From: Janthinobacterium sp. TB1-E2
GTDB taxonomy: Bacteria > Pseudomonadota > Gammaproteobacteria > Burkholderiales > Burkholderiaceae_D
Direction: 5' to 3'
NCBI RefSeq assembly: GCF_036885605.1
Contig: NZ_CP142523.1
Coordinates: forward strand, 5,518,001-5,582,000
DNA length: 64,000 bases
The position numbers were made by a program, and so were the translations under genes. Shown here piece after piece: positions 9,014 through 18,900 of the stretch. The notes under the pieces are model-generated. The model was not told the DNA's origin and did not search any database. It worked only from the letters and a program-made list of their open reading frames with translations. The stretch's first letter is position 1. Every line of letters starts with the position of its first letter.

Positions 9014-9625
9014 CTAACCAGTGCCCAGCATGCTGATGCGCACCAGGTCGGCCACATTATCGACGCCCAGCTTGTCCATCAGGCGCGCCTTGTGCACTTC
9101 CACTGTGCGCACGGAAATCCCCAGCGCCGGGGCGATATCGCGGTTGTGCTGGCCCGTTACCACCAGTTGCATCACTTCGCGCTCGCGCGGCGTCAAGGCG
9201 CGCAGCAAGGCCAGCCCGTCCACCTGGCGCTGCAACTGGCCGCGCGCATGCGCCTCGTGCGAAAACGCTTCATCGATAGCGGCCAGCAGCTTGTCGTGAT
9301 CAAATGGTTTTTCCAGGAAATCGCTGGCTTGCGCCTTGAAGGCCTGGCGTGCCAGCGCCACGTCGCCGTGCCCCGTAATGATGATGATGGGCAGCAGGCA
9401 TTTGCGCTCCAGCAAGCGGCGCTGCAGGCTCAGGCCATCCATGCCCGACATGCGGATATCGATCAGCAGACAGCCGGCCCACTCGGGCCGCCAGCTGTGC
9501 AGGAAATCCTCGCCGCAGGAAAACAGGGCCGTGCGGTAGCCGCGTATGCCCAACAGCAAACCCAGCGCATCGCGCACGGCGGGATCGTCGTCCACGATAA
9601 ACACCGTCAAATTACTTGTCACCAT
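9014..9625 (-). CDS. FixJ/NarL-type response regulator
   Basis: 203 residues. A receiver domain (about 1-120) begins LTVFIVDDDPAVRDALG with the acidic pair. The phospho-acceptor Asp lies in CLLIDIRMSGMDGL, and the conserved Lys in FLEKPFDHDKLL. A LuxR-type output domain follows with LTPREREVMQLVVTGQHNRD and SVRTVEVHKARLMDKL. The start at 9625 (MVTSNLTVF) is set by the receiver boundary and overlaps the end of the kinase gene by 14 bp, so the pair is translationally coupled. Targets are unknown. Confidence 0.92.
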   Translation of the reverse strand: MVTSNLTVFIVDDDPAVRDALGLLLGIRGYRTALFSCGEDFLHSWRPEWAGCLLIDIRMSGMDGLSLQRRLLERKCLLPIIIITGHGDVALARQAFKAQASDFLEKPFDHDKLLAAIDEAFSHEAHARGQLQRQVDGLALLRALTPREREVMQLVVTGQHNRDIAPALGISVRTVEVHKARLMDKLGVDNVADLVRISMLGTG

Positions 9626-11207
9626 ACTCTCCCGTAGCGCCTGCACCGGCGTGTGCCAGGGGCAGGATAAAACGAAACATGCCATGCTTGCCCACTTCGG
9701 CCCAGAGCTGGCCGCCATGCGCTTCGACGATGCTGCGGCTGAGCACCAGGCCCAGCCCCAGGCCGCTGGCCTTGGTCGAGACGAACGGTTCGAACAGGCG
9801 CGCGGCCAGGCTGTTGGAAATGCCGGGCCCGCTATATTCCACGGACAGGCGCAGCCGCCCGCCCTCTAGCGGCTCGGCCGAGACCGTGATGCGGCGCTGG
9901 CCGCGCGGCTGGCCCATCACCGCATCCTGTGCATTGGCCAGCAGGTTACGCAATACCAGTTCGATTTGCAGGCGGTCCGCGTTGACGGCCAGCGGCGACG
10001 GCGGCGCAAGCGCCAGCTCGATACCGTGTTCATGGAACAGCGGCGTGAACTGGCGTGCCAGGCCCTCGATCAGCTCACTCGCCCGCACCGCCTCGAGCTG
10101 CATCGCGCCCGTGCGGAAAAAGTCGCGCAGGCGGCGCACCACGTCCGCGGCGCGTCCCGATTCGACGATCATGTGCCCGATGGCGCCTTGCAGCAAGGCG
10201 CCGCTCTCGCCCCGTTCCAGCAGGTATTCACACGCCTTGCCATAGGTCGACAAGGCCGTCAGCGGCTGGTTCAGCTCGTGCGCCAGGGCGGCCGCCATTT
10301 CGCCGGCGGCAGCCAGGCGCAGCGTGTGTTTCAGTTCGTCGGCCACTTGCCGCATTTCATCGACGACGATGCCGATAAAAAAGCCCACCAGCGCCAGCAC
10401 GGCATCGAGCAGCTGCAATTCATAAAACTGGATATCGACGGCATGCGTCCATTTCACCAGGGTGATGATGCATAGCTGCAATACAAACACGGCCAGCATG
10501 GCGCCGTGCAAGCCCTGGCGCGAAGCGGCCCAGATGACGGGAAGAAACAGGAAGTAGAAATGCTTGTATTCGGAACGCACGATGGAGCCGAAGAGGCTCC
10601 ACAGCACGAAGCTGGCCAGGGCCAGGTAGGCCAGGGTTTCCCAGCGCCAGACGGCGGCATGCAGGCGTTCGCGCCCGCGCTCGCTGAACAGCACCCAGAT
10701 CAGCGGCATCGACACCAGCATGCCGACCGTGTCGCCGATGCCGAAACGCCAGACGGCCGTGCCCCATTCACCGGCCGGTATGCGCCCCGTGAGCGACAGC
10801 AATGAAATATAGCCGAGCGCATTGAGCGCGGTGCCCAGCAGCACGATGAGAACCCAGGCGCTCAGGCGGCGCCGGTTGTCGAAGATGTCGCTGCTGCTGA
10901 AACTGCGGCGCAGGACTGCGCCGATTCCACCATAGCCGAGCACCAGCCACGCCGAACAGAGCAAGGTCAGGGGCAGGCCTGCCGGCATGCCGCGCACCAG
11001 CACCTCGCCGGCCACCAGGGCGATGAACCATGGCAGCGCCGCCTTGCGGCCATGGATCAGCCAAAACACGAGGCCCAGCGCGGGATCGGGATTCCACGGG
11101 GTAATGTTCAGCCCGTACATCGGGTCGATATACGTGGCCCAGTCAAACAGCAGATACAGGCCGACAAAGGCGGGATACGGCAGGTAGCGGGACAGGAATG
11201 GACGCAT
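9612..11207 (-). CDS. Membrane sensor histidine kinase with MASE1-like N-terminus (DctB/FixL-type core)
   Basis: 531 residues. The N-terminal 270 residues form about eight hydrophobic segments, including LGLVFWLIHGRKAALPWFIA, resembling MASE1-type integral membrane sensor domains. A coiled segment leads to the H-box LAHELNQPLTALSTYGKACE (His near residue 308), then N-box VLRNLLANAQDAV and G-boxes SGPGISNSLAARLFEP and GLGLGLVLSRSIVEAHGG. It should autophosphorylate and pass phosphate to the FixJ-type regulator encoded directly downstream. No periplasmic ligand domain is visible, so the signal may be membrane- or redox-related; that is a guess. Confidence 0.9.
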   Translation of the reverse strand: MRPFLSRYLPYPAFVGLYLLFDWATYIDPMYGLNITPWNPDPALGLVFWLIHGRKAALPWFIALVAGEVLVRGMPAGLPLTLLCSAWLVLGYGGIGAVLRRSFSSSDIFDNRRRLSAWVLIVLLGTALNALGYISLLSLTGRIPAGEWGTAVWRFGIGDTVGMLVSMPLIWVLFSERGRERLHAAVWRWETLAYLALASFVLWSLFGSIVRSEYKHFYFLFLPVIWAASRQGLHGAMLAVFVLQLCIITLVKWTHAVDIQFYELQLLDAVLALVGFFIGIVVDEMRQVADELKHTLRLAAAGEMAAALAHELNQPLTALSTYGKACEYLLERGESGALLQGAIGHMIVESGRAADVVRRLRDFFRTGAMQLEAVRASELIEGLARQFTPLFHEHGIELALAPPSPLAVNADRLQIELVLRNLLANAQDAVMGQPRGQRRITVSAEPLEGGRLRLSVEYSGPGISNSLAARLFEPFVSTKASGLGLGLVLSRSIVEAHGGQLWAEVGKHGMFRFILPLAHAGAGATGEYGDK

Positions 11208-11326
11208 AACGGTGTTTTTTTAACTGTCCCGCATTATGCATCGCAAGCGTGCGCCACGCCATGCCATCTTGCGTTATATGCACATGAAATAATTTTCATG
11301 CAATATCGCAAGACCTATCAGCGCAG

Positions 11327-12715
11327 TCAGGCCACGGCCAAGGGCAAGCGCACCTCCACCAGTAAGCCCAGGCCGCCGTTACCGCTGTGCAGCTGAATCG
11401 TGCCGCCATGCTGGCGCACGACGGAAGCGACGATGGACAAGCCCAGGCCACTGCCTGGCTGCACCTGCTGCGGCGCGCGGAAAAAGCGGTCGAACACGCG
11501 CTCATACAGGGCCGGCGCGATGCCCGGTCCCTGGTCCGCCACATGCAACACGGCCTGGCCTCGTTCCGCATGCAGCGACACCGTCACGCTGCTGCCGCGC
11601 GGGCTGTACTTGATGGCGTTTTCCACCAGGTTGTCGATCAGCGAAACGAGGCTCTCGCGCTGTCCTGGCACGCTGAGCGAGACGCTGGCTTGCAACTCAA
11701 GCTCGATATCGCCCGCCTGGGCCAGTCCGGACAGGGCCGCCAGGCGGTCTTGCAGCAAGGTATCGAGCGCCTGCCGCCGCGGCAACTCGCCCGCGCCCGC
11801 CTGCACTTCGCTGCGCGTCAGCTGCAGCAGCTGGCCCACCAGGCGCGCGGCCCGGTTGCCGCTATTCAAGATACCGTCCAGCAGCTCTTGCTGGCGCGCA
11901 TCATGTACCTGGCCCTGCAAGGCCTCGACATTCACGCGCATGGCAGCCAGAGGCGTGCGCAGCTCATGCGTGGCATCGGCGATGAAGCTGCGTTCGCGCG
12001 CGGCGCTGGCGTCGACCCGCTGCAGCAGTGCATTGATATTGTCGACCAGTGCCGCCAGTTCGCCATGCGGCGGCTTGAACGCCAGCGGCCGCAAATCCTG
12101 CGGCCCGCGCGCCGCCACCTCCTGCGCCAGCTTGCGCCACGGACGCATGGCAAGGCGGATCGAGAGCCAGGCCGGCACCAGCAGGAACGGCAGACTGATC
12201 AGCAACGGCAGCAGGTAGTAACCGCGTGAATTGATCGTGATGAACAATTGCCATGCGCCTCCCGCTTCCAGCACCGTCACGCGCGTGTTGCCCTCGGCCA
12301 GGCTGCGGCTGCGCCAGGCCTGGCCCTTGATGTACACCACTTCCATCTGCTCCGGGCCGGCGCTGCGGATACCGCTGGGCGCATCGGGCGACTTGTAGAC
12401 CAGCTTGCCTTCGCGCCAGACCAGGATGCGCGGCGCCAGTTCCGGCACCTGTCCCGTTTCAAACTCTTCGCGCAAGGCTTCGTCGATGGCGCGCAAGCTT
12501 TGTTCCTGGCGCTGCGGCTGCTCGGCCAGGTTATCGGCCACGCTGATAATGGCGTGCAGGACGCCGCGGCTCACATTGCTCGCTTCGTCCGCTCCCTCGA
12601 CCATCACATACGCCACGGCCAGGCTCCACACCATGGTCAGCATCAGCATTTGCGCCATCATCAGGCGGCGTACCAGGGTAGGCCGGCGCAGCATGGCCCA
12701 GAAACGCCCCATCAT
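11327..12715 (-). CDS. Two-component sensor histidine kinase (QseC/PmrB-like)
   Basis: 462 residues with a transmembrane helix near residues 15-40, a periplasmic segment of about 120 residues, a second helix (YLLPLLISLPFLLVPAWLSI) near 165-185, then HAMP and kinase domains. The H-box is DATHELRTPLAAMRVNVEAL near residue 245. The N-box is LIDNLVENAIKYSPRGSSV, and the G-boxes are DQGPGIAPALYERVFDRFFR and GSGLGLSIVASVVRQHGG. Its start overlaps the stop of the response regulator by four bases, so the two are co-translated. The operon is divergent from a MipA/OmpV gene, suggesting an envelope-stress or cation signal. Confidence 0.92.
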   Translation of the reverse strand: MMGRFWAMLRRPTLVRRLMMAQMLMLTMVWSLAVAYVMVEGADEASNVSRGVLHAIISVADNLAEQPQRQEQSLRAIDEALREEFETGQVPELAPRILVWREGKLVYKSPDAPSGIRSAGPEQMEVVYIKGQAWRSRSLAEGNTRVTVLEAGGAWQLFITINSRGYYLLPLLISLPFLLVPAWLSIRLAMRPWRKLAQEVAARGPQDLRPLAFKPPHGELAALVDNINALLQRVDASAARERSFIADATHELRTPLAAMRVNVEALQGQVHDARQQELLDGILNSGNRAARLVGQLLQLTRSEVQAGAGELPRRQALDTLLQDRLAALSGLAQAGDIELELQASVSLSVPGQRESLVSLIDNLVENAIKYSPRGSSVTVSLHAERGQAVLHVADQGPGIAPALYERVFDRFFRAPQQVQPGSGLGLSIVASVVRQHGGTIQLHSGNGGLGLLVEVRLPLAVA

Positions 12716-13398
12716 GCGCCAGCACCTGGCGCGGTGGGCGGTTCGCCCTGCTGGTCGATGACATAGCCGACGCCGCGCACGGTACGGATATACCCTTCGC
12801 CTATCTTGCGGCGCAGGTTGCCCATGTGCACATCGAGGGTATTGCTGGCATTGGCCAGCCCGCCGGGCAGGATGTGTTCTTCCAGCACGCGGCGCGTGAT
12901 GACCCGGTTGGCGCGCATCAGCAAGGTCTTCAGCAGCGCATATTCACTGGCGGTAAGTTCCACAGGCCGGCCGTGCACGCTGACACGGCGCGTGGGCACC
13001 TGCAGCAGCAGGCCGCGCAACTCGATGGTGTCGCCGTCAAAGCCATAGCTGCGGCGCGCCAGCGCGCGCACGCGCGACAGCAGCTCGGCCAGCACGAAGG
13101 GCTTGACCAGGTAATCGTCGGCGCCCCCATCGAGGCCGCGCAAGCGCTGTTCCAGCGTGTCGCGGGCGCTGAGGATCAGCACCGGCAAACGGGCCGCGCG
13201 CAGCCGGGCCAGCAAATCGAGGCCATCGCCATCGGGCAAGCCCAGGTCCAGCAGCACCAGCTCGCAACTGTCGTGCTCGATGCTGCGCGCCGCATCCTCG
13301 AGGCTGCGCACCCAGACCACTTGCATGCCCTGGTCGCGCAAGGCGATCCGCACGCCGTTGCCCAGGTCCATATCGTCTTCAATCAGCAGTATCTTCAT
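12712..13398 (-). CDS. OmpR-family response regulator
   Basis: 228 residues. The receiver domain begins MKILLIEDDMDLGNGVRIAL, with the phospho-acceptor Asp in LVLLDLGLPDGDGLDL and the Lys in DDYLVKPF. A winged-helix output domain follows, with LTASEYALLKTLLMRANRVI and a final RTVRGVGYVIDQQGE. The start at 13398 matches the receiver N-terminus; upstream in-frame codons are non-homologous. First gene of a two-gene operon with the kinase at 11327-12715. It faces the MipA/OmpV gene across 157 bp, the most probable place for its binding sites. Confidence 0.93.
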   Translation of the reverse strand: MKILLIEDDMDLGNGVRIALRDQGMQVVWVRSLEDAARSIEHDSCELVLLDLGLPDGDGLDLLARLRAARLPVLILSARDTLEQRLRGLDGGADDYLVKPFVLAELLSRVRALARRSYGFDGDTIELRGLLLQVPTRRVSVHGRPVELTASEYALLKTLLMRANRVITRRVLEEHILPGGLANASNTLDVHMGNLRRKIGEGYIRTVRGVGYVIDQQGEPPTAPGAGA

Positions 13399-13555
13399 GG
13401 TCAGTATTAAACCACCGCAAGCTGAAGAAAGGGTAAAGAAGCGGTCTTCATGAAATCTTAATAAAAGGCTCATTTTTCCTTCATGGCAAGGATAGATACT
13501 GTCCGCAGTCAATCGAGCCACTCCGGCCTCGGTTCTCCACCTGACGGAAAAATCC

Positions 13556-14377
13556 ATGCACGCATCTACAACCTTGTTGACCTCGCTGGCGCTGGCCTGC
13601 GGCCTGAGCTTGAATCCCCTGGCTGCCGCGGCGGCCGAACCGGCTGCGGAAAATGTCTTCACCATCGGCGGCGGTGTCGCCGCCGTGTCCAGCTATTCCG
13701 GCGCCGACAAGCTGTCGGCCTCGCCGCTGATCATTCTCGATTACGCCATGGCCAATGGCCTGTTCTTCAGCACGTCGCGCGGCATCGGCTATGGCGGCCA
13801 GGCAGGCCCCCTCAGCTACAGCGCGGCGCTGGGCTACCGAGGCAACCGCGAAGACCACAAACGCAATGGCGCCAACGGCTGGGGCGGCAGCGATTATCTG
13901 AAAGGCATGGGCGAAGTCAAGGGCAACGCCAGCGCCCTGCTCAGCGTGGGCTATTCGCCATTGCCGGGCCTGTCGCTGAGCGTGTCGAGCGACATTCCCC
14001 TGTCGAACCGCGAAAACGGTGCGAACGTGCATTTCGAAGCGACGGGCCAGGTCTACGGCAGGTCCGATGCCAAGGGCGTGCAGAAGGACAGCGTGACCAT
14101 CGGCGGCCAGTTGGCTTGGGGCGAGCGCAAATACGTGCAGACCATGTATGGCGTCACGGCCACCCAGGCCGCGAACACCTCGTTCAAGCAATACACGCCC
14201 AAGGCCGGTTTCTATGAAGCGCAAGCCACCGTCAACTGGGAGCACCGCTTCGATGCGCGCTGGGGCATCAATACCCTGGTCGGCGTCGAGAGCCGCTTGG
14301 GCGACGCGGCCAAGAGCCCAATCGTGCAGCGCAAGACCTCGCCGATCGGCGCCGTGTATGTCACCTACCGCTATTAA
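13556..14377 (+). CDS. MipA/OmpV-family outer-membrane protein
   Basis: 273 residues with a signal peptide ending about residue 27 (LALACGLSLNPLAAAAAEPA). The mature part is a predicted 12-strand barrel of the MipA/OmpV family, starting NVFTIGGGVAAVSSYSGADK and ending in the aromatic residue expected of outer-membrane proteins (VYVTYRY). Family members scaffold peptidoglycan enzymes or act as porin-like proteins; the role here is not established. It is divergent from an OmpR/QseC-type two-component operon, an arrangement seen repeatedly for MipA genes, so it is probably a target of that system. Confidence 0.88.
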   Translation: MHASTTLLTSLALACGLSLNPLAAAAAEPAAENVFTIGGGVAAVSSYSGADKLSASPLIILDYAMANGLFFSTSRGIGYGGQAGPLSYSAALGYRGNREDHKRNGANGWGGSDYLKGMGEVKGNASALLSVGYSPLPGLSLSVSSDIPLSNRENGANVHFEATGQVYGRSDAKGVQKDSVTIGGQLAWGERKYVQTMYGVTATQAANTSFKQYTPKAGFYEAQATVNWEHRFDARWGINTLVGVESRLGDAAKSPIVQRKTSPIGAVYVTYRY

Positions 14378-14519
14378 AACAGGGCTGGCATAAGGGGAAC
14401 ACGTACGCTGTTTCGCCAATTTACAGGAGGAGATGGCGTGCATAAGATGACATGGTTTTCCGACCATGACCATCCCTCCCATGCATGCGGCACGCCTTGC
14501 CTTGTAACTCCACGCCACA

Positions 14520-15521
14520 ATGATGCCAACTATTACCCTGTCTGACGGCTTGATGGCGATGCCGAGTGGCATGCGCCGCTGGCGCGAACTGCTCAAGCTG
14601 CATCTGCGCGCCCGCGTGCAACAGCGCCAGACCCGCCGCTGGCTACAACTGCTGAACTCGCATCCGGCGTTTCATGATCTGGTACAAGCCTATCCGCACA
14701 TGATCCACAAGGTCTACCGCCCGTACCTGAGCCTGACCTTGAATTGCCAGCAGCGCGTGGAATTGCTGACCGAGCACTACCATTTCATCTTGCAGCAGGG
14801 CTGGGGCAAGCTGATGAGCCAAGCGGCGCACGGGCCCGTACGCCTGAGCACGGTGGCGGGCAAGTCGGGTGCACCCTACCATTTGCAACTGTGTTCGCTG
14901 CACCCGATGGACCGCGAAGGCGAGATGGTGCTGCAGCTGATGCATGACGACGACGTGCTGTATTCGATCGCCTTTTCCTTCTTCGGCAGCCAGCTGCGCG
15001 CCACCCTGGGCATGCGCATCGGCTGCCTGCAAGGCCCGAAGGGCGAGGACAGCGCGCACCGCGTGCGCGAGGCAACGCGCGACTTGCACGGCATGCGTCC
15101 GAAGACCCTGATGGTGCGCCTGGTGCGCCAGCTGGGATACGAACACGGCTGCCGCAAGATGCTGCTTGTCGGCAATATCAACCGCGCCGTGCATCATTCC
15201 GCCAAGAAAGGCCGTCTATTCGCCGACTACAATGCGCTATGGCAAGAACTAGGCGCGCAAGTGCGCCAGGATGGCGATTTTGAATTGGCGTGCGAAAACT
15301 TGCCCTTGCCGGCGCTACAAGAAATTCCTTCCAAAAAACGCTCGGAAGCACGCAAGCGCCATGAAATGACGCTTGCCATGATCGCCAGCCTGCGCAGCGG
15401 CCTCGACGCCCATCGCAGCCCGCTGCAAGCCGCCACCGCAGGCGCGGTTGCCGCCGCCGGCGAGGTGCGGCAATCGGTCATGCTCGACGAAGACGACGAC
15501 TACGCTTCCGCCATCGCCTGA
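14520..15521 (+). CDS. VirK/YbjX family protein (DUF535)
   Basis: 333 residues, cytosolic by sequence. The central region carries the DUF535 features: YHFILQQGWGKLMSQ, a two-strand motif ending DDDVLYSIAFSFF near residues 141-153, GCLQGPKGEDSAHRVREATR, and LHGMRPKTLMVRLVRQLG. VirK/YbjX proteins in enterobacteria are linked to resistance to antimicrobial peptides and to virulence, but no biochemical activity is known. Two ATGs in tandem at 14520 and 14523 could start it. It stands alone between MipA and a small conserved gene. Confidence 0.85.
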   Translation: MMPTITLSDGLMAMPSGMRRWRELLKLHLRARVQQRQTRRWLQLLNSHPAFHDLVQAYPHMIHKVYRPYLSLTLNCQQRVELLTEHYHFILQQGWGKLMSQAAHGPVRLSTVAGKSGAPYHLQLCSLHPMDREGEMVLQLMHDDDVLYSIAFSFFGSQLRATLGMRIGCLQGPKGEDSAHRVREATRDLHGMRPKTLMVRLVRQLGYEHGCRKMLLVGNINRAVHHSAKKGRLFADYNALWQELGAQVRQDGDFELACENLPLPALQEIPSKKRSEARKRHEMTLAMIASLRSGLDAHRSPLQAATAGAVAAAGEVRQSVMLDEDDDYASAIA

Positions 15522-15638
15522 GCGTCCCCGCTCCTGCGGCACACGCTACAACCCGTGCACGGCACAATCCTGTTACGCTAGCGCTATCGGCATGCACTGC
15601 GGTGCACCGGTTCCCCCAACGCTTACTAGGAGGCATTC

Positions 15639-15869
15639 ATGCGCGTAGACATCTACCGCCGGGCCGAGCACGACGGCATTTTTTCCTACCTCGCCGTGCC
15701 GGAAGGAAAGCTCATTCCGGAAGAAGTGACCAATACCGACTGGCAGCTCGAAGCACGCGCCAGCGAAGTGGCCGACGATGCCGAGATCTTGCCCGACTAC
15801 CATATCGAACAGCCGCACCAGCAGATCGCCGCCAAAGGCTATGCGATCACGGGCCTGAAAGACATGTAA
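15639..15869 (+). CDS. Small conserved hypothetical protein (possibly DUF6139)
   Basis: A 76-residue acidic protein beginning MRVDIYRRAEHDGIFSYLAV, with a strong AGGAGG ribosome site eight bases upstream of the ATG. No signal peptide or membrane segment. The layout (a beta strand, then EGKLIPEEVTNTDW, then an acidic tail) recalls the short DUF6139 proteins of Oxalobacteraceae, a recollection I could not test. It is followed at once by a terminator shared with the convergent dnaE gene. Confidence 0.75.
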   Translation: MRVDIYRRAEHDGIFSYLAVPEGKLIPEEVTNTDWQLEARASEVADDAEILPDYHIEQPHQQIAAKGYAITGLKDM

Positions 15870-15872
15870 ACG

Positions 15873-15913
15873 AAAAAAGCCAAACCAGCATGTCTGCGGT
15901 TTGGCTTTGTTGT
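15873..15913 (-). terminator. Terminator between the small gene and dnaE
   Basis: An 11 bp perfect stem, AAAGCCAAACC (15876-15886) with GGTTTGGCTTT (15898-15908). On the minus strand it ends in six T, so it is a good dnaE terminator. On the plus strand it ends in a weaker TTTGTTGT and may also serve the small gene. Confidence 0.8.
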
Positions 15914-15932
15914 ATGCGCCAGACGGTGCCGG

Positions 15933-18900
15933 TCAGTATTCGACCGCCACCTCTTGTGCGCCCAGCATTTGCTCGAGCGCCATCTGCAACTCATCCGATG
16001 GCGCCACTTTCCACTCATCACCAAACTGCAGCACGCAACTGACGCCCTGCGGGCTGACCCGCGCGGCAATCGGCAAGCCCGTTTCGGCCCGGTGCGGCAT
16101 GATCACGTCGCGGATGCGCTTGGCATCCAGGGTGGCCGGCAAGGTCAGGCCCAGCTGGCGGCCATACTGCACGCGCGCGGCGATGATGTCGAAGGCGCTC
16201 TCGGCCGTGATACGCAAGCCGCCCGAAAAACGGTCTTCCGACACCTTGCCCACGACGGCCAGGAATTCATCTTCCTTGAAGATTTTCCGGTTGGAGTCAA
16301 ATAATTCGCCATACACCGTCACTTCCACCGTGCCGCTCTTGTCGTCCAGGGTGACGATGAGGATCTTGCCGCGCTGCGTCATCTGCGTGCGCAAGCCCGT
16401 GATGACGCCGGCCATCATGCGCGGTTCGCGCGACGGCGACAGTTCCGACAATTTCGTGCGAGCAAAACGGCGCGCCTCGGGCGCATACGAATCGAACAGG
16501 TGGCCGGACAAATAGAAACCCAGCGCGATCTTTTCTTCCGTCAATCGCTGTTTATCGGTCCACAGGGGCACTTTGACGTACTCGGGCGGCGCCACCATGT
16601 CGCTGTCGTCGCCGCCGAACAGGCTCACCTGGTTGGCCGCCTTGGCGGCCTGGTCGGCGCATTCCATGGCGAACGCGACGGATGCGAGCAGGATGGCGCG
16701 GTCGACCTTCAGGCAATCGAAGGCGCCGCTGCGGATCAGGGACTCGATGGTGCGGCGGTTGATCTGTTTTTTATCCACGCGCTTGCAGAAATCGAACAGA
16801 CTCGTGAACGGCCCGCCGGCTTCGCGCGCGGCGATGATGGCTTCGATGGCATTCTGGCCCGAACCCTTCACGGCGCCCAGGCCATAGCGGATCTGCGTGA
16901 CTTTCTTGCCGCTCACGGACGGCGGCGCACCGCTCGGCGTGAAGCGGTAATCGGATTCGTTGATATCCGGCGGCAACAAGGTCAGCTTGCAGATTTCCAG
17001 CGAGTCTTCCACCAGAATCTTGATCTTGTCCGTGTCATCCATGGCCAGCGACAAGTTGGCTGCCATGAAGGCGGCCGTGTGGTGCGCTTTCAGGTAAGCA
17101 GTGTGGTACGACAGCAAGGCGTAGGCGGCGGCGTGCGATTTATTGAAACCGTAGCCGGCGAACTTTTCCATCAAGTCGAAGATCTCGTCGGCCTTTTCCG
17201 CCGTCAAGCCGTCTTTCGCCGCACCGGCGCGGAAGATCTCGCGGTGCTCGGCCATCTCTTCGGCCTTCTTCTTACCCATGGCGCGGCGCAGCATGTCGGC
17301 GCCGCCCAGCGAGTAGCCACCGACGATCTGCGCCATCTGCATCACCTGCTCCTGATACACCATGATGCCGTAGGTTTCGGACAGAATCGATTCCGTGCGC
17401 GGATCGGGATAATCAAAACGTTCGCCGTGCTTGCGCTTGCAGAAGTCGGGAATCAGGTCCATCGGGCCCGGACGGTACAAGGCCACCAGCGCGATAATGT
17501 CTTCGAAACGGTCGGGACGCGCGTCTTTCAGCATGCCCTGCATGCCGCGCGACTCGAGCTGGAACACGGCGACGGTCTTGGCCTTGGTCAGCAAGTCGTA
17601 CGACGGCTTGTCATTCAGCGGCAAGGTGGCCAGGTCGAAATTGGCCTGCGCCGGATCGAGCTGCTTGATGTAGCGCACAGCGCGGTCAAGGATGGTGAGG
17701 GTCGTCAGACCCAAAAAGTCGAACTTCACGAGGCCGACGGCCTCCACGTCATCCTTGTCGTACTGCGACACAACGCCGGAATCGCCGCCCTGCGTGTACA
17801 GCGGGCAGAAATCCGTCAGCTTGCCGGGAGCAATCAACACGCCCCCCGCGTGCATGCCGATATTGCGCGTGATGCCTTCGACTTGCTGCGCCAGGTCCAG
17901 CAGCTGCTTGACCTCTTCCTCGTTTTCCAGGCGCTCCTTGAGCAGCGGTTCCTCTTCAATGGCGTCGGCGATCGACACGGGTTTGCCCGGCTTGAACGGG
18001 ATCAGCTTCGAGATGCCGTCGCAGAAGTTATAGCCGAAATCCATCACGCGGCCCACGTCGCGGATCGCGCCCTTGGCCGCCATGGTACCGAAGGTGGCGA
18101 TCTGCGAGACGGCCTCCTTGCCATACAAATCCTTGACGTGCTGGATGACCCGGTCGCGCCCTTCCTGGCAAAAGTCGATATCGAAGTCGGGCATCGAGAC
18201 GCGTTCGGGATTCAAAAAGCGCTCGAACAGCAAGTTGTACTGCAATGGATCAAGGTCGGTAATGAGCAGCGAATACGCGACCAGCGAACCCGCGCCCGAA
18301 CCGCGGCCCGGACCGACGGGCACGCCGTTTTCTTTGGCCCACTGGATAAACTCGGCCACAATGAGGAAGTAGCCGGGGAATTTCATGTTGCAAATCGTAT
18401 CCGTCTCGAATTTCAGGCGCGACTCGTAGCGCGGACGCTCCTTTTCACGGCGCTCGGGATCGGGATACAACTGCAACAAACGCTTTTCCAGGCCCGCTTG
18501 CGATTCGGCGACGAGGAACTGGTCGATCGTCATGCCGTCCGGCGTGGGGAAGTTCGGCAACTGCGGCTTGCCCAGGGTCAAGGTCAAATTGCAGCGCTTG
18601 GCGATTTCCACGGAATTGGCCAGCGCAGCCGGCAAGTCGGCGAACAGTTCGGCCATGTCAGCCTGCGACAGGAAGCGCTGGCTGTCATTAAACCGTTTCA
18701 CGCGCTTGGCGTTGGCCAGCATTTCGCCTTCGGCGATACAGGTCCTGGCTTCGTGGGCAATAAATTCTTCAGGGGAAATGAATTGCACGGGATGCGTGGC
18801 CACCACGGGCAAGCCCAGCTTGGCCGCCAGCGCCACCGCATGGCGCACCTGCGCTTCCTGGTTGGCCTGGCCGCCGCGCTGGATTTCGATATAGAAATGC

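Noticed and set aside
9612..11207. C4-dicarboxylate (DctB) sensor assignment for the kinase
   Set aside because: The kinase core is of that broad type, but the sensor is an integral membrane bundle without the periplasmic PAS domains of DctB, and no dct genes are adjacent.
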